From: JABMNT01 sp048262255
Lineage (GTDB): Bacteria; Pseudomonadota; Alphaproteobacteria; Rhodospirillales; Casp-alpha2
Length of the DNA: 64,000 nucleotides
Assembly: GCA_048262255.1 (NCBI GenBank)
Contig: JBLXFH010000001.1
Coordinates: forward strand, 744,001-808,000
Reading direction: 5' to 3'
A program made the translations under genes and the position numbers. The notes under the pieces are model-generated. The model did no database searches, was not told where the DNA came from, and saw only the letters and a list, made by a program, of their open reading frames with translations. Below are positions 40,216 to 48,799 of the stretch, piece by piece (the stretch's first letter is position 1; every line of letters starts with the position of its first letter).

Positions 40216-41010
40216 TTAAAGCTCTTCGTTCAGCTGACCGCCCGGCTCGCTGCCTTTGTTCTCATAAGCCGTCTGGCTGTCCTTGTTGGGCAGGTCGTCC
40301 GGCTCCGCTGGGGCGTCTTCGATCGGCTGGGGGCTGGCCTTGGGGCCGCCCTTGGTGATCCCGACTTTGGCCGGACGCAGCAGGCGGCCGTTCAGGGTAA
40401 AGCCCTGCTCCAGAACCTGGGCGACGGTGCCGGCCGGTTGTTCTTTGTCTTCAAACTCGAACAAAGCCTCATGCAGATTGGCGTCAAACCGCTGGCCCAG
40501 GGGCTCAATCTTTTTAAGTCCCAGACGTTCGAGGGTTTTCAGCAGGTCCGCCTCGGTCATCCGCACCCCTTCGACAAAACTCTTGAAGGGCCCGTCGACC
40601 TCGCTGCCCTTGGCGTTGTCGCCTTCGATGCTGGCGAAGGCGCGGGTCATATTGTCGGAAACGGTCAGCATTTCCTTGGCGAAATTGGCGATGGCAAATT
40701 TTGATGCATCTTCTTTTTCGCGCTGGGCGCGGCGCCGCACATTTTCCATTTCGGCCATTGTGCGCAACAGTTTGTCATTGAGATCGGCAACTTGGGCCTC
40801 AAGAATCTGAACACGCTCTTCAGGGCCCGCCTCTTCGAGAATTTCATCATCTATTTCGATATTGACATGTTCTGAAGCGTCAGCCGCAGCCGCACTTTCA
40901 TCAAGGATGTCATCGGCAGCAATGATTTCGGCTTCGTGTTCGTTATCGGCGGCAGTTGTCTCGCCATCGAATTCGGGCGTTTCCTGGGGATTCGTTTCTG
41001 TTTGCGTCAT
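40216..41010 (-). CDS. grpE: GrpE nucleotide exchange factor
   Basis: GrpE releases ADP from DnaK. The 264-residue protein has a long acidic, disordered N-terminus (about 65 residues). Next comes the coiled-coil dimerisation helix (VQILEAQVADLNDKLLRTMA, MENVRRRAQREKEDASKFA), then the compact head with DNMTRAFAS and the C-terminal motif LHEALFEFEDKEQPAGTVAQ, GFTLNGRLLRPAKVGI. It ends with a Pro/Glu-rich tail longer than in E. coli (197 residues total). It lies 28 bases after hrcA and is co-transcribed. Confidence 0.96.
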   Translation of the reverse strand: MTQTETNPQETPEFDGETTAADNEHEAEIIAADDILDESAAAADASEHVNIEIDDEILEEAGPEERVQILEAQVADLNDKLLRTMAEMENVRRRAQREKEDASKFAIANFAKEMLTVSDNMTRAFASIEGDNAKGSEVDGPFKSFVEGVRMTEADLLKTLERLGLKKIEPLGQRFDANLHEALFEFEDKEQPAGTVAQVLEQGFTLNGRLLRPAKVGITKGGPKASPQPIEDAPAEPDDLPNKDSQTAYENKGSEPGGQLNEEL

Positions 41011-41038
41011 GTTACCTTTTAACCTTTGAAATCTGTAT

Positions 41039-42073
41039 TCAGCCGATCAGGCGCTTAATCAGTTTTGCCGTATAATCGACCATGGGGATGATCCGGGCGT
41101 AATTCATGCGCGTTGGCCCGATCACGCCAATGGCGCCGACAATTTGTTGATTGGTGTTTCTGAACGAATTCACGACCATGGAAACACCGGCCATATTAAA
41201 CAAATTGTTGTCCGCGCCGATGAATATCTGGACTCCTTCCGCCGTTTCCGCAAGGCTTAACAGCTTCAAAACCTCTTCTTTTGTCTCCAAAGCCTCAAAA
41301 AGTTTGCGAATTTGCTCCAAATCGGCGACGGCGGTGACATCGTCCAGCAAATTGGCCTGACCACGCACAATCAGCGCGCCGTCCTGGGGGCTGCCTGCCC
41401 AGGTACCGAGCCCGCTTTCAACGACTTTCAGGGTCAGTTCGTCGAGTAATGCCCGGTGATCTTCCAGCTCAGTGATAATCTCGTCGTAGGCTTCCGAGAT
41501 TGTGCGTCCGACAAGCCGCGCGCCCAGAAAATTGGTGGCTTGCACAAGCGTTGAAGGGGGCAGGTTTTCCGGCGTCGTGAAAATCCGATTCTCAACAATG
41601 CCGTTTTCCGTGACCAGAACAACGAGGGTGCGGCCGGGGCTCAGATTGACAAATTCGATATGTTTGAGCGGGCTTTCGGTTTTTGGCGCAAAGACAATGC
41701 TGGCGCAGCCGGAAAGACCGGACAGCGCCGCCGTGGCCTCGGACATCAATCCGCCAATGTTGTGTGAGGAGCCGGCACATTGTTTTTCAATGGCATCGCG
41801 TTCCTGATGGGTCAGATTGCCGATTTCCAGCAAGCCGTCGACAAACAGCCGCAAGCCGGCTTCTGTTGGCAGGCGCCCGGCCGAAGTATGCGGCGCAAAC
41901 AGCAGGCCCAGATCTTCCAGATCGGACATGACGTTGCGAATGGTCGCCGGGGAAATATCGAGATTAAGGCGTCTGGCCAACGTCCGTGACCCGACCGGTG
42001 CGCCAGTCAGCAGATAGTTGTCGACCAGTTGGCGCAACACTTCGCGAGAACGCTCGTTCAAGTCGGATATCAT
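41039..42073 (-). CDS. hrcA: HrcA heat-inducible transcription repressor
   Basis: HrcA represses groESL-type operons by binding CIRCE elements, and GroEL assists its folding. The 344-residue protein has the N-terminal winged helix LNERSREVLRQLVDNYLLTG, then GSRTLARRLNLDISPATIRN and VMSDLEDLGLL, and the GAF-like and dimerisation parts through to NYARIIPMVDYTAKLI. I start at ATG 42073 rather than the TTG at 42082. I found no CIRCE palindrome in the window, so its target (probably groESL) must lie elsewhere. Confidence 0.96.
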   Translation of the reverse strand: MISDLNERSREVLRQLVDNYLLTGAPVGSRTLARRLNLDISPATIRNVMSDLEDLGLLFAPHTSAGRLPTEAGLRLFVDGLLEIGNLTHQERDAIEKQCAGSSHNIGGLMSEATAALSGLSGCASIVFAPKTESPLKHIEFVNLSPGRTLVVLVTENGIVENRIFTTPENLPPSTLVQATNFLGARLVGRTISEAYDEIITELEDHRALLDELTLKVVESGLGTWAGSPQDGALIVRGQANLLDDVTAVADLEQIRKLFEALETKEEVLKLLSLAETAEGVQIFIGADNNLFNMAGVSMVVNSFRNTNQQIVGAIGVIGPTRMNYARIIPMVDYTAKLIKRLIG

Positions 42074-42102
42074 GAGGATCAACCCTTTATATGCTGAGAA
42101 GA

Positions 42103-42131
42103 TATTTAAGCAGATGCGGGGTCCGCGTCAA
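42103..42131 (-). promoter_or_regulatory. Putative housekeeping promoter of hrcA-grpE
   Basis: On the minus strand TTGACG (42131-42126), a 17-base spacer and TAAATA (42108-42103) fit a sigma-70 promoter (5/6 and 4/6). The overlapping ATTG-18-CTTAAAT also matches the RpoH pattern at most positions. It lies in the 67-base gap upstream of hrcA. Confidence 0.45.
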
Positions 42132-42140
42132 TGTGGGAGC

Positions 42141-42710
42141 TTATAAGAGCGGAAGAAGCGCTTCTGCGATTTTGTCAGGCGGGTCGCCGAAGGAAAAGTG
42201 CCGGAGCGGGCCCCGGCCGTTGGCACCGACCACATAAATCAGCGCCGAATGGCTCATCAGATAGCTGTCGGGATCCTTTTTATCGGCGGGTTCTTTTTGC
42301 GCAAAGGCACGGAAGGCGCGGACGGCGGCAGTAATGGCGTCCGGGCTGCCGGTGAGTCCGACCATGGCAGGGTGATGGTCGGACAGATAGGCGTTGAGGA
42401 CTTCAGGGGTATCGCGCTCGGGATCAATGGTAATAAAGACCGGAACCAGATTGCGGCCTTTGTCACCCAGCAATTCCATGACCCGGTCCATATCAAGCAG
42501 GGTGGTCGGACAGACGTCGGGGCAATAGGTATAACCAAAGGAGACAAGGGTCAGTTTGTCACCGAAGGCGGTTTCGGTGATGGGGTTTCTGTTGTGGTCG
42601 ATTAGCGCATAGTGGACGCCATCTGAACTTTTCGGGCCCGGCCCCAAAGCCAGATAACCGCCGCCCAGAAGGGCGACGGTAATCAGGACATAAAGGACGA
42701 TACGCGGCAT
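42141..42710 (-). CDS. SCO1/SenC copper chaperone
   Basis: SCO proteins deliver copper to the CuA site of cytochrome c oxidase or act as periplasmic thiol proteins. The 189-residue protein has an N-terminal membrane anchor (IVLYVLITVALLGGGYLAL), a thioredoxin fold with the copper ligands Cys63 and Cys67 in YCPDVCP, and the third ligand His in SYLMSHSALIYVV near residue 154. It overlaps the PCuAC gene upstream by ATGA. This pairing is common in aa3/cbb3 oxidase maturation, but no oxidase genes are nearby. Confidence 0.92.
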   Translation of the reverse strand: MPRIVLYVLITVALLGGGYLALGPGPKSSDGVHYALIDHNRNPITETAFGDKLTLVSFGYTYCPDVCPTTLLDMDRVMELLGDKGRNLVPVFITIDPERDTPEVLNAYLSDHHPAMVGLTGSPDAITAAVRAFRAFAQKEPADKKDPDSYLMSHSALIYVVGANGRGPLRHFSFGDPPDKIAEALLPLL

Positions 42711-43210
42711 CAGTGGGTTTTCATGTCGCCGTGATCCATGGCTTTGTCCATGGATTTCCGGGCCTTGACCAGCAATTCAACAGAGCCGCTATTCTCGAAG
42801 GTCAGGGTCAGGGCAATGGTGTCGCCTTCTTTGACCGGATTGTGGAGACCCACAAACATGATGTGAAAGCTGCCGGGCTTTAAAGTCGCCACGCCGCCAG
42901 CGGGTATGGCGATTTTACCGACATGGCGCATTTTCATGACGCCACCTTCCATCTGGGTTTCGTGAATTTGGGTTTTGTCAGCGATAGAACTGGACACCCC
43001 GACAAGCGTATCGTCCGCCGATCCGGTATTTTTGATTACCATATAGGCGGCACCGGTTTTGGCGGTTGGCGGGGTTGTCCGCGCCCAGAAACCGGAAATC
43101 ATAAGATCTCCGGCCTTGGCCATTTTGCCATGTTCGTGGGCGGAAGCCGGGGTGACGGTGGACAGGGTGAGCGCAATGGCCGCAGCCATCATAAAGGACA
43201 GAATTTTCAT
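42710..43210 (-). CDS. PCuAC-family periplasmic copper chaperone
   Basis: A 166-residue exported protein (signal MKILSFMMAAAIALTLSTVT, cleavage likely after ASA). The PCuAC fold binds Cu(I) through the H-M-x10-M-x21-H-M type motif, seen here as IHETQMEGGVMKMRH and later SFHIMFVGLHNP. The N- and C-terminal parts are His/Met-rich (HEHGKMAK; DHGDMKTH) and may add copper sites. It passes copper to SCO1 and then to CuA. It overlaps the SCO1 gene by ATGA and lies 61 bases after DUF2946. Confidence 0.92.
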   Translation of the reverse strand: MKILSFMMAAAIALTLSTVTPASAHEHGKMAKAGDLMISGFWARTTPPTAKTGAAYMVIKNTGSADDTLVGVSSSIADKTQIHETQMEGGVMKMRHVGKIAIPAGGVATLKPGSFHIMFVGLHNPVKEGDTIALTLTFENSGSVELLVKARKSMDKAMDHGDMKTH

Positions 43211-43271
43211 GTTTATTTCCTAAGTCTGATAAAACCCGCAAAGCGGGCGTAAGGATATTCTTTTTTGGGAG

Positions 43272-43685
43272 TCAGACGGCGGAAGGGGGTGCTCGAACGG
43301 GCCGGTGGGTACGACGGAAAGCGTCTTTTGTGGCGTCTTTTAGGTGAAAGCCGGAAGGTCTTGTTGTTGTTGTGGGAAAAAAGGAATAGGGCGTGGCCGG
43401 ATGCGCCTGAGCCATGCCATTGGCGGCCAGTTGGCAAACCTGACAAAACTCACAGGGCGCTGAAGAGGGGGTGGTTTTGGCCGGGGTGGCGTCACCGGAG
43501 GCCTGAAGGATCAATCCGGTGGGCGTACATAAGACAAACGAAGTCCCCGATGTTTCAGAACCATCCGTACTCAGGGTGGCCAGAGCCTGCGTAAAAGGAA
43601 TGGCCAGTTGGCACAGAAGCGCCAGAACAAAGAGAAAAATGGAAATCTCGTTGCCGATACGATTATGGATGGGTGCGTGTGCCAT
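43272..43685 (-). CDS. DUF2946-type membrane protein, probably copper-linked
   Basis: A 137-residue protein with one membrane segment near the N-terminus (EISIFLFVLALLCQLAIPF). A Cys-containing region, EFCQVCQLAANG, is the hallmark CxxC of DUF2946 proteins, and the Pro/Thr-rich C-terminus carries an Arg/His-rich end. DUF2946 genes often accompany copper chaperones, as here with PCuAC and SCO1. I start at ATG 43685; the longer frame begins with TTG at 43733. Its exact role is unknown. Confidence 0.7.
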   Translation of the reverse strand: MAHAPIHNRIGNEISIFLFVLALLCQLAIPFTQALATLSTDGSETSGTSFVLCTPTGLILQASGDATPAKTTPSSAPCEFCQVCQLAANGMAQAHPATPYSFFPTTTTRPSGFHLKDATKDAFRRTHRPVRAPPSAV

Positions 43686-43873
43686 GGGTGTCAAACTGTC
43701 CGGATCCGCATCTTGGAAGCGATAATAGAACAAAGCCTAGACCAAAACGTCGACGGGTCAACTCCCCGGTGGATGCAAAACCAGGGCGCGGGCCTGTTCA
43801 TCTTTACCTGCCCCGTCGTACAGGTTAGCTTGCGCCCCATTGATTTCACCCATTGCAATTCAGGAACCGATTT

Positions 43874-44593
43874 ATGAGACCTTCCGGCCGCGCTTATGAC
43901 GCCCTTCGCTCCATTTCTCTGGAGCCCAAATTTTCAAAACATGCGGAAGGCTCGTGCATGACCCGGTTCGGGGATACCCATGTATTGTGCACAGCCAGCG
44001 TTGAAGAACGGGTCCCGCCATGGATGCGCGGTACCGGCAAAGGCTGGGTGACAGCGGAATACGGCATGTTGCCCCGGGCCACGGGCTCGCGCATGGACCG
44101 CGAGGCGGCGCGTGGCAAACAGTCCGGCCGGACACAGGAAATCCAGCGCCTGATCGGCCGCTCGTTGCGCGCTGTGGTCGATATGAAAGCCATGGGCGAG
44201 TTGCAGGTTCGTGTCGATTGCGATGTGATACAGGCCGATGGTGGCACCCGTACAGCCGCGATCACCGGCGCTTATGTGGCACTCTATCAGGCGTTTGAGC
44301 ATTGCATCGAAAAAGGCCTGATGAGCGCCATTCCGTTGACCGATGAAGTGGCGGCCATTTCCTGCGGCATATACAAGGGCCAGCCGGTTCTTGATCTTGA
44401 TTATGATGAAGACAGCGCCGCCGAAACCGACGCCAATTTTGTCCTCACCGGCAAGGGTGGAATTGTTGAAATTCAGGGAACGGCCGAGGAAGAGCCCTTT
44501 TCAGAAAAAGATTTTATGGAACTGATGCGTCTCGCCAAGGGTGGTATTCAGGACCTCGTTGCCGTTCAGCGCCGCGCTTTAGGCCAGGTTTAA
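43874..44593 (+). CDS. rph: Ribonuclease PH
   Basis: RNase PH is a phosphorolytic 3' exoribonuclease that trims tRNA precursors. The 239-residue protein starts MRPSGRAYDALRSISLEP and has the FGDTHVLCTASVEERVPPW motif near residue 39, GWVTAEYGMLPRATGSRMDRE near 64, and the phosphate-site region IQRLIGRSLRAVVDM. The nucleotide site is DCDVIQADGGTRTAAITGA, and GGIVEIQGTAEEEPF comes near the end. I chose ATG 43874 over the upstream in-frame codon. It begins the rph-rdgB-hemW run, divergent from the copper trio. Confidence 0.97.
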   Translation: MRPSGRAYDALRSISLEPKFSKHAEGSCMTRFGDTHVLCTASVEERVPPWMRGTGKGWVTAEYGMLPRATGSRMDREAARGKQSGRTQEIQRLIGRSLRAVVDMKAMGELQVRVDCDVIQADGGTRTAAITGAYVALYQAFEHCIEKGLMSAIPLTDEVAAISCGIYKGQPVLDLDYDEDSAAETDANFVLTGKGGIVEIQGTAEEEPFSEKDFMELMRLAKGGIQDLVAVQRRALGQV

Positions 44594-44603
44594 GGCTGAA
44601 AAA

Positions 44604-45200
44604 ATGGCGCGCCGTTTTAGCGATAAAAAACTGGTGATCGCCAGCCATAATCCCGGCAAGGTGCGCGAAATTGGCGAATTGCTGGCGCCGTTCGGAACCC
44701 ATGTTCAATCTGCCGCGGCGCTTGATTTGCCGGAACCGGAAGAGACCGGAACCACTTTTGTCGCCAATGCTGCGCTTAAGGCGCAGGCCTCTACAGCAGG
44801 GTCCGGTCTGGCGGCTTTGGCCGATGATTCGGGGCTTTGCGTGAACGCGCTGGGCGGTGATCCGGGCCTCTATTCGGCGCGCTGGGCTGGCCCGACAAAG
44901 GATTTCAACATCGCTATGGCTCTTGTTCATGACAAGCTGCGCGATTTTGACGACAAATCCGCCTATTTTATCAGCGTCCTCGCTCTGGCCTGGCCGGACG
45001 GTCACCTGGAGACATTTGAAGGCCGGATATATGGGACCATTGTCGAACCGGGACGGGGTCTGAACGGATTCGGTTACGATCCGATTTTTATGCCGAAGGG
45101 CTATGAGCTAACGTTTGGCGAACTGGACCCTGCTTTGAAAAACCAGATCGGACACCGGGCACTGGCTTTTGAAAAACTGGTGAAGGCCTGTTTTGCCTAA
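44604..45200 (+). CDS. rdgB: RdgB/HAM1 non-canonical purine NTP pyrophosphatase
   Basis: RdgB hydrolyses ITP, dITP and XTP, keeping deaminated purines out of DNA and RNA. The 198-residue protein has the nucleotide-binding start LVIASHNPGKVREI, the metal-binding TFVANAALKAQ, LADDSGLCVNALGGDPGLYSAR near residue 72, and the C-terminal motif GLNGFGYDPIFMP with ALKNQIGHRALAFEKL. It lies 10 bases after rph, in the usual alphaproteobacterial order. Confidence 0.97.
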   Translation: MARRFSDKKLVIASHNPGKVREIGELLAPFGTHVQSAAALDLPEPEETGTTFVANAALKAQASTAGSGLAALADDSGLCVNALGGDPGLYSARWAGPTKDFNIAMALVHDKLRDFDDKSAYFISVLALAWPDGHLETFEGRIYGTIVEPGRGLNGFGYDPIFMPKGYELTFGELDPALKNQIGHRALAFEKLVKACFA

Positions 45201-45224
45201 GGTTTGAAAGGGCTGCAAACAAAT

Positions 45225-46361
45225 ATGTTCGCACTCTATGTCCATTGGCCGTTCTGCCTCAAAAAATGCCCCTATTGTGACTTTAATTCCCACGTCAGCG
45301 ATGCCATCGACCAGACACAATGGGCAGACGCCCTGCTGGCCGACCTTGATCATTACGGACAGGAAACAAAAGGTCGGCACCTGACCAGTGTATTTTTTGG
45401 CGGCGGCACGCCGTCACTGATGGCGGCCGATACGGTGGCGCGCATTCTGGAGAGTGCGGCCGACCACTGGTGCCTGGATGGGCCGCTGGAAGTGACGCTG
45501 GAAGCCAACCCGACCTCGTCGGAAGGGGCAAAATTCAACGATTACAAGGCGGCCGGGGTCAATCGCCTGTCACTTGGCGTGCAGTCTTTTGATGATCAGG
45601 TGCTGGCCTATTTGGGCCGCCAGCATTCCGCAGATGAAGCGCAAAAGGCCATAGCCCTGGCGGCAGAGATTTTTGATCGCCGCTCATTCGATCTGATTTA
45701 TGCAACCCCCGGCCAGACCCGCGATCACTGGAAAAACCAGCTGCAACAGGCCGTTGATCTGGCTGGTGATCATCTGTCGCTTTATCAGCTGACCATCGAG
45801 AGCGGCACGGCTTTTTTTCGGCAAGGTGAACAAGCCGCTGATGAAGAGCGGGCGGCGGATCTGTATGAAGATACACAAGCCCTGCTCAATCGGGTGGGAC
45901 TTCCCGCCTACGAGATTTCAAACCATGCGCGGCCCGGGCAGGAATGCCGCCACAATCTGGTTTACTGGCAGGGTGGCGACTACGTGGGTATTGGGCCGGG
46001 CGCTCATGGCCGTTTGCGCCTTGATGGCAAAACATGGGCAACCCATCAAATCCACAGTCCGGATATATGGTTGAAATCGGTTATGGAGAAAGGTCATGGC
46101 ACAGCTAAACGGCGGGTGCTGGACACAACGTCACGGGCCGAGGAGCTGCTGATCCTGGGTCTGCGCCTGAGCCAGGGTCTGAATTTGAGGGAAATTGCAG
46201 AGCGCACCGGCGTTGTGTTGATGGAGCATGTTCATCAGCGGAATTTGCGGATGCTGTGCGACGCGGGTTTTCTGCACCGTTCAGACTCGCATTTGCGCGC
46301 CTCAACGGAAGGCTTGCAACGTCTCAATACAATTATTGCAAAACTGGTTGAGCCCGCCTGA
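45225..46361 (+). CDS. hemW: HemW radical-SAM heme chaperone-like protein
   Basis: HemW is a CPO-like radical SAM protein that binds heme and helps insert it into respiratory proteins; it lacks coproporphyrinogen oxidase activity. The 378-residue protein has the [4Fe-4S] motif CLKKCPYCDFNSH near residue 13, GGGTPSL near 60, and the SAM-binding region EANPTSSEG. Radical-SAM strands include VNRLSLGVQSFDD and SFDLIYATPGQT. The C-terminal HemN domain has HNLVYWQGGDYVGIGPGAHG. The extra Cys after Cys-x3-Cys-x2-Cys in HemN is replaced by DFNSH, as in HemW. ATG 45225 fits better than TTG 45204. Confidence 0.93.
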   Translation: MFALYVHWPFCLKKCPYCDFNSHVSDAIDQTQWADALLADLDHYGQETKGRHLTSVFFGGGTPSLMAADTVARILESAADHWCLDGPLEVTLEANPTSSEGAKFNDYKAAGVNRLSLGVQSFDDQVLAYLGRQHSADEAQKAIALAAEIFDRRSFDLIYATPGQTRDHWKNQLQQAVDLAGDHLSLYQLTIESGTAFFRQGEQAADEERAADLYEDTQALLNRVGLPAYEISNHARPGQECRHNLVYWQGGDYVGIGPGAHGRLRLDGKTWATHQIHSPDIWLKSVMEKGHGTAKRRVLDTTSRAEELLILGLRLSQGLNLREIAERTGVVLMEHVHQRNLRMLCDAGFLHRSDSHLRASTEGLQRLNTIIAKLVEPA

Positions 46362-46364
46362 GCG

Positions 46365-47858
46365 TCAGTTGGTCAGGGCCTCAAAGGATTCCGGTGCCTG
46401 CGAGATGACCTTGTTTTGTTCACGACCGACCTGCAGCACAGCAAGGCCCCGTTCCGCCGTGCCGTCTGGGCGCAGCCGGAAAACCCCGTCGCGACCCCAG
46501 AAACCATTTGGATTGGTCAACGCAGTTGCGCTGAAATCGGCGCCGCCTTGTTGACGGGCAAGAACAGAAACCAGCGCCGTTGCGTCATAGGCCATGGTCA
46601 CCAGCCGCGGCGGCCGTTCGCCATAAACATCAAGATACTGCTGGTCAAAATCGGAGCGCGCCGAAGGGGGCGGGGCTGCATACCAGCCGCCAATGAGGGC
46701 CGGTTCGGCACCGATGCCCGGCTCATCCCATTGTCCGGTGCCCAGCATACGCACGGTTCCCGGATCAATATCGTAAAAAGGCAGCAGAGCGGCTACGGAT
46801 AACAGCCGTTTGCCGCCGTCGGCTACCAGCAGTGCCTCAAACGGCAGATCGCCGATGGTCTGCAGGTTTTCCAGCCGTTTCAAAGCGCTTTTCGAGATTT
46901 CATCGCCCTGTGCTTCGAGTTGCTTGCGCTGATCGAGCAAGGCCTGACGGCGGGCGTCGTAATCGGCAAATTCGCGGATGACGTCGGTGAAATCCTGGGC
47001 GGAGGGGTCATAATAGCGGGCCCGGGTAACGCTGGCGCCATAACGTTCGGCGGTTTGTCGCAGCGCGGCGACGACCCGCGCCCCATAGGCATTGTCCGGC
47101 GCCAGCGCGGCAAAGCGGGTAACGCCTTTCGAATTGGCGTAACGAGCCACTCGGGCGACCTGTTCAGAAGGCAGAAAGCCGAGGGTATAGACACCGTTGC
47201 CGGCAATCGATCGGTCATTGGAAAAGGCGAGAACCGGAACATTGGCCGCCTGGGCGGCGGGCGCAATGGCGCTTACCGAGCCCGAAAGCAGCGGCCCCAG
47301 TATGATGGCCGCGCCGTCACTGATCGCCAGACGGGCTGCCTGCGCAGCACCATCGGCGGTGCCGCGCGTATCATGGGGGAGCAGTTCAAACCGCGAATCG
47401 GCGAAATCAAACAGGGCCAGCTGGGCGGCATTGAGAAGCGCCTTGCCGATGCTCGCGTTGCTGCCGCTCAGCGGCAATAAAATGGCAATGCGCACGGTGT
47501 CTGTAGTGGCCGGGGGCGGGACCCGCACATCTGCGGGTTCGGGCGCGCCGATCGATGCCGCCGGGCGGTTCAGGAATGGTAGAAATGACGGCAATTGCGG
47601 GGTTTCACCGGGCGGCAGGACCCGTTGTGGGGCCGGTGCCGGGAGAGCTGCTACAGGGGCTTGCGCCTGCGCCGGGTTTTGACGGGGCTGCGGCACCGGA
47701 TTGAGAGTGTTGTTGCGGGCCGCCGGCGGTTGTGGACCCGGGGCTTGCGCCGGGTTCAAAACTTCAAGAGACTGGCAGCCGGTAAGGGCAACGGTTGATA
47801 TCAACAGAGCCAAGGCGACAAATCGGAAACCGGAGACAAATGGCGAAACCCAAAACAT
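46365..47858 (-). CDS. LpoA-like lipoprotein with periplasmic-binding fold
   Basis: A 497-residue outer-membrane-type lipoprotein resembling LpoA/YraM, an activator of penicillin-binding protein 1A. The signal ends in the lipobox LTGC with Cys28, followed by about 85 residues rich in Pro, Ala and Gln that could span the periplasm. The rest is a type 1 periplasmic-binding domain (VRIAILLPLSGSNASIGKAL, AAIILGPLLSGSVSAIAPAA, VPVLAFSNDRSI, FAALAPDNAYGARV, EALLVADGGKRL). The N-terminal TPR domain of E. coli LpoA is missing, so it is the short alphaproteobacterial form. Its 5' end overlaps the divergent rsmI start. Confidence 0.85.
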   Translation of the reverse strand: MFWVSPFVSGFRFVALALLISTVALTGCQSLEVLNPAQAPGPQPPAARNNTLNPVPQPRQNPAQAQAPVAALPAPAPQRVLPPGETPQLPSFLPFLNRPAASIGAPEPADVRVPPPATTDTVRIAILLPLSGSNASIGKALLNAAQLALFDFADSRFELLPHDTRGTADGAAQAARLAISDGAAIILGPLLSGSVSAIAPAAQAANVPVLAFSNDRSIAGNGVYTLGFLPSEQVARVARYANSKGVTRFAALAPDNAYGARVVAALRQTAERYGASVTRARYYDPSAQDFTDVIREFADYDARRQALLDQRKQLEAQGDEISKSALKRLENLQTIGDLPFEALLVADGGKRLLSVAALLPFYDIDPGTVRMLGTGQWDEPGIGAEPALIGGWYAAPPPSARSDFDQQYLDVYGERPPRLVTMAYDATALVSVLARQQGGADFSATALTNPNGFWGRDGVFRLRPDGTAERGLAVLQVGREQNKVISQAPESFEALTN

Positions 47859-48799
47859 CAGCAGACGAACTTCCTTTCGTGAGCGAGACGGCAGCGATGG
47901 ACACCGTAAACGAGGGCGAGCCTAGCGGGAGTGAGGGCGCGTGTAAACCACTGCCAAAGCCGCTTTCGCCAGGACTTTATCTGGTGGCGACGCCCATCGG
48001 CAATGCCGCCGATATCACTCTGCGTGCCCTTGATATTCTGGCCCGCGCTGATCTGGTCCTCTGTGAAGATACCCGGATTTCCGGCAAGCTGTTGAAAATT
48101 CATGGCCTGAAAGCATCCTTGCATGCCTATCACGAACACAACGCGGAACGGGTCCGCCCGATGGTTATCAAACGCCTCAATGAAGGCCAAATCGTGGCGA
48201 TGATATCGGATGCAGGGATGCCGCTGGTCTCTGATCCGGGCTACAAGCTGGTGGAAGCCTGTTTGGCAGAAGGCATTGCCCTGACCGCCGCCCCCGGCCC
48301 CTCGGCCAGCCTGACGGCACTGGTTCTGTCCGGATTGCCGACAGACCGGTTTTTCTTTCAGGGATTCCTGCCGTCGAAAACCGGGGCGCGTAAAAAGGTC
48401 CTGCAGGAAATCGCCGCTGTTCCCGGTACCCTGATCTTTCTCGAATCGGCGAAGCGCCTGGCCGCCAGTCTGGCCGATATGGCCGATGTGCTGGGCGCCC
48501 GCCCTGCCGCTGTCGGTCGTGAACTGACCAAATATTACGAAGAGGTACGGCGTGGACCGCTGGACCAACTGGCGGCACGTTATGCCGATGAAGCGACGCC
48601 GAAGGGAGAGATCACGCTTTGTGTGGGCCCGCCGCAGGCCGCCGAGGCACCATCCGATGAGGCACTGGATGCACTGTTGCGCACGGCGCTTGAAAGCCAG
48701 AGCGTGAAAGAAGCGGCGGCCCGGTTGTCCGGGCAAACCGGCCTGCCGAAACGCCATGTCTATGCACGGGCGCTGGCGATTAAGGACGGGTCTGCTTGA
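47840..48799 (+). CDS. rsmI: 16S rRNA 2'-O-ribose C1402 methyltransferase
   Basis: RsmI methylates the ribose of C1402 in 16S rRNA with SAM. The 319-residue protein has a 39-residue variable N-terminus, then LYLVATPIGNAADITLRALD, LCEDTRISGKLL, ISDAGMPLVSDPGYKLVEAC near residue 120, AAPGPSASLTALVLSGLPTDRFFFQGFLP, and FLESAKRLAASL. The ATG at 47840 has GGAGA five bases upstream; ATG 47897 is an alternative that removes 19 residues. The chosen start lies 19 bases inside the divergent LpoA-like gene. It overlaps yraN by TTGA. Confidence 0.92.
   Translation: MAKPKTSADELPFVSETAAMDTVNEGEPSGSEGACKPLPKPLSPGLYLVATPIGNAADITLRALDILARADLVLCEDTRISGKLLKIHGLKASLHAYHEHNAERVRPMVIKRLNEGQIVAMISDAGMPLVSDPGYKLVEACLAEGIALTAAPGPSASLTALVLSGLPTDRFFFQGFLPSKTGARKKVLQEIAAVPGTLIFLESAKRLAASLADMADVLGARPAAVGRELTKYYEEVRRGPLDQLAARYADEATPKGEITLCVGPPQAAEAPSDEALDALLRTALESQSVKEAAARLSGQTGLPKRHVYARALAIKDGSA

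Noticed and set aside
42074..42140. CIRCE element (TTAGCACTC-N9-GAGTGCTAA) upstream of hrcA
   Set aside because: No such palindrome is present here or elsewhere that I could see in the window.
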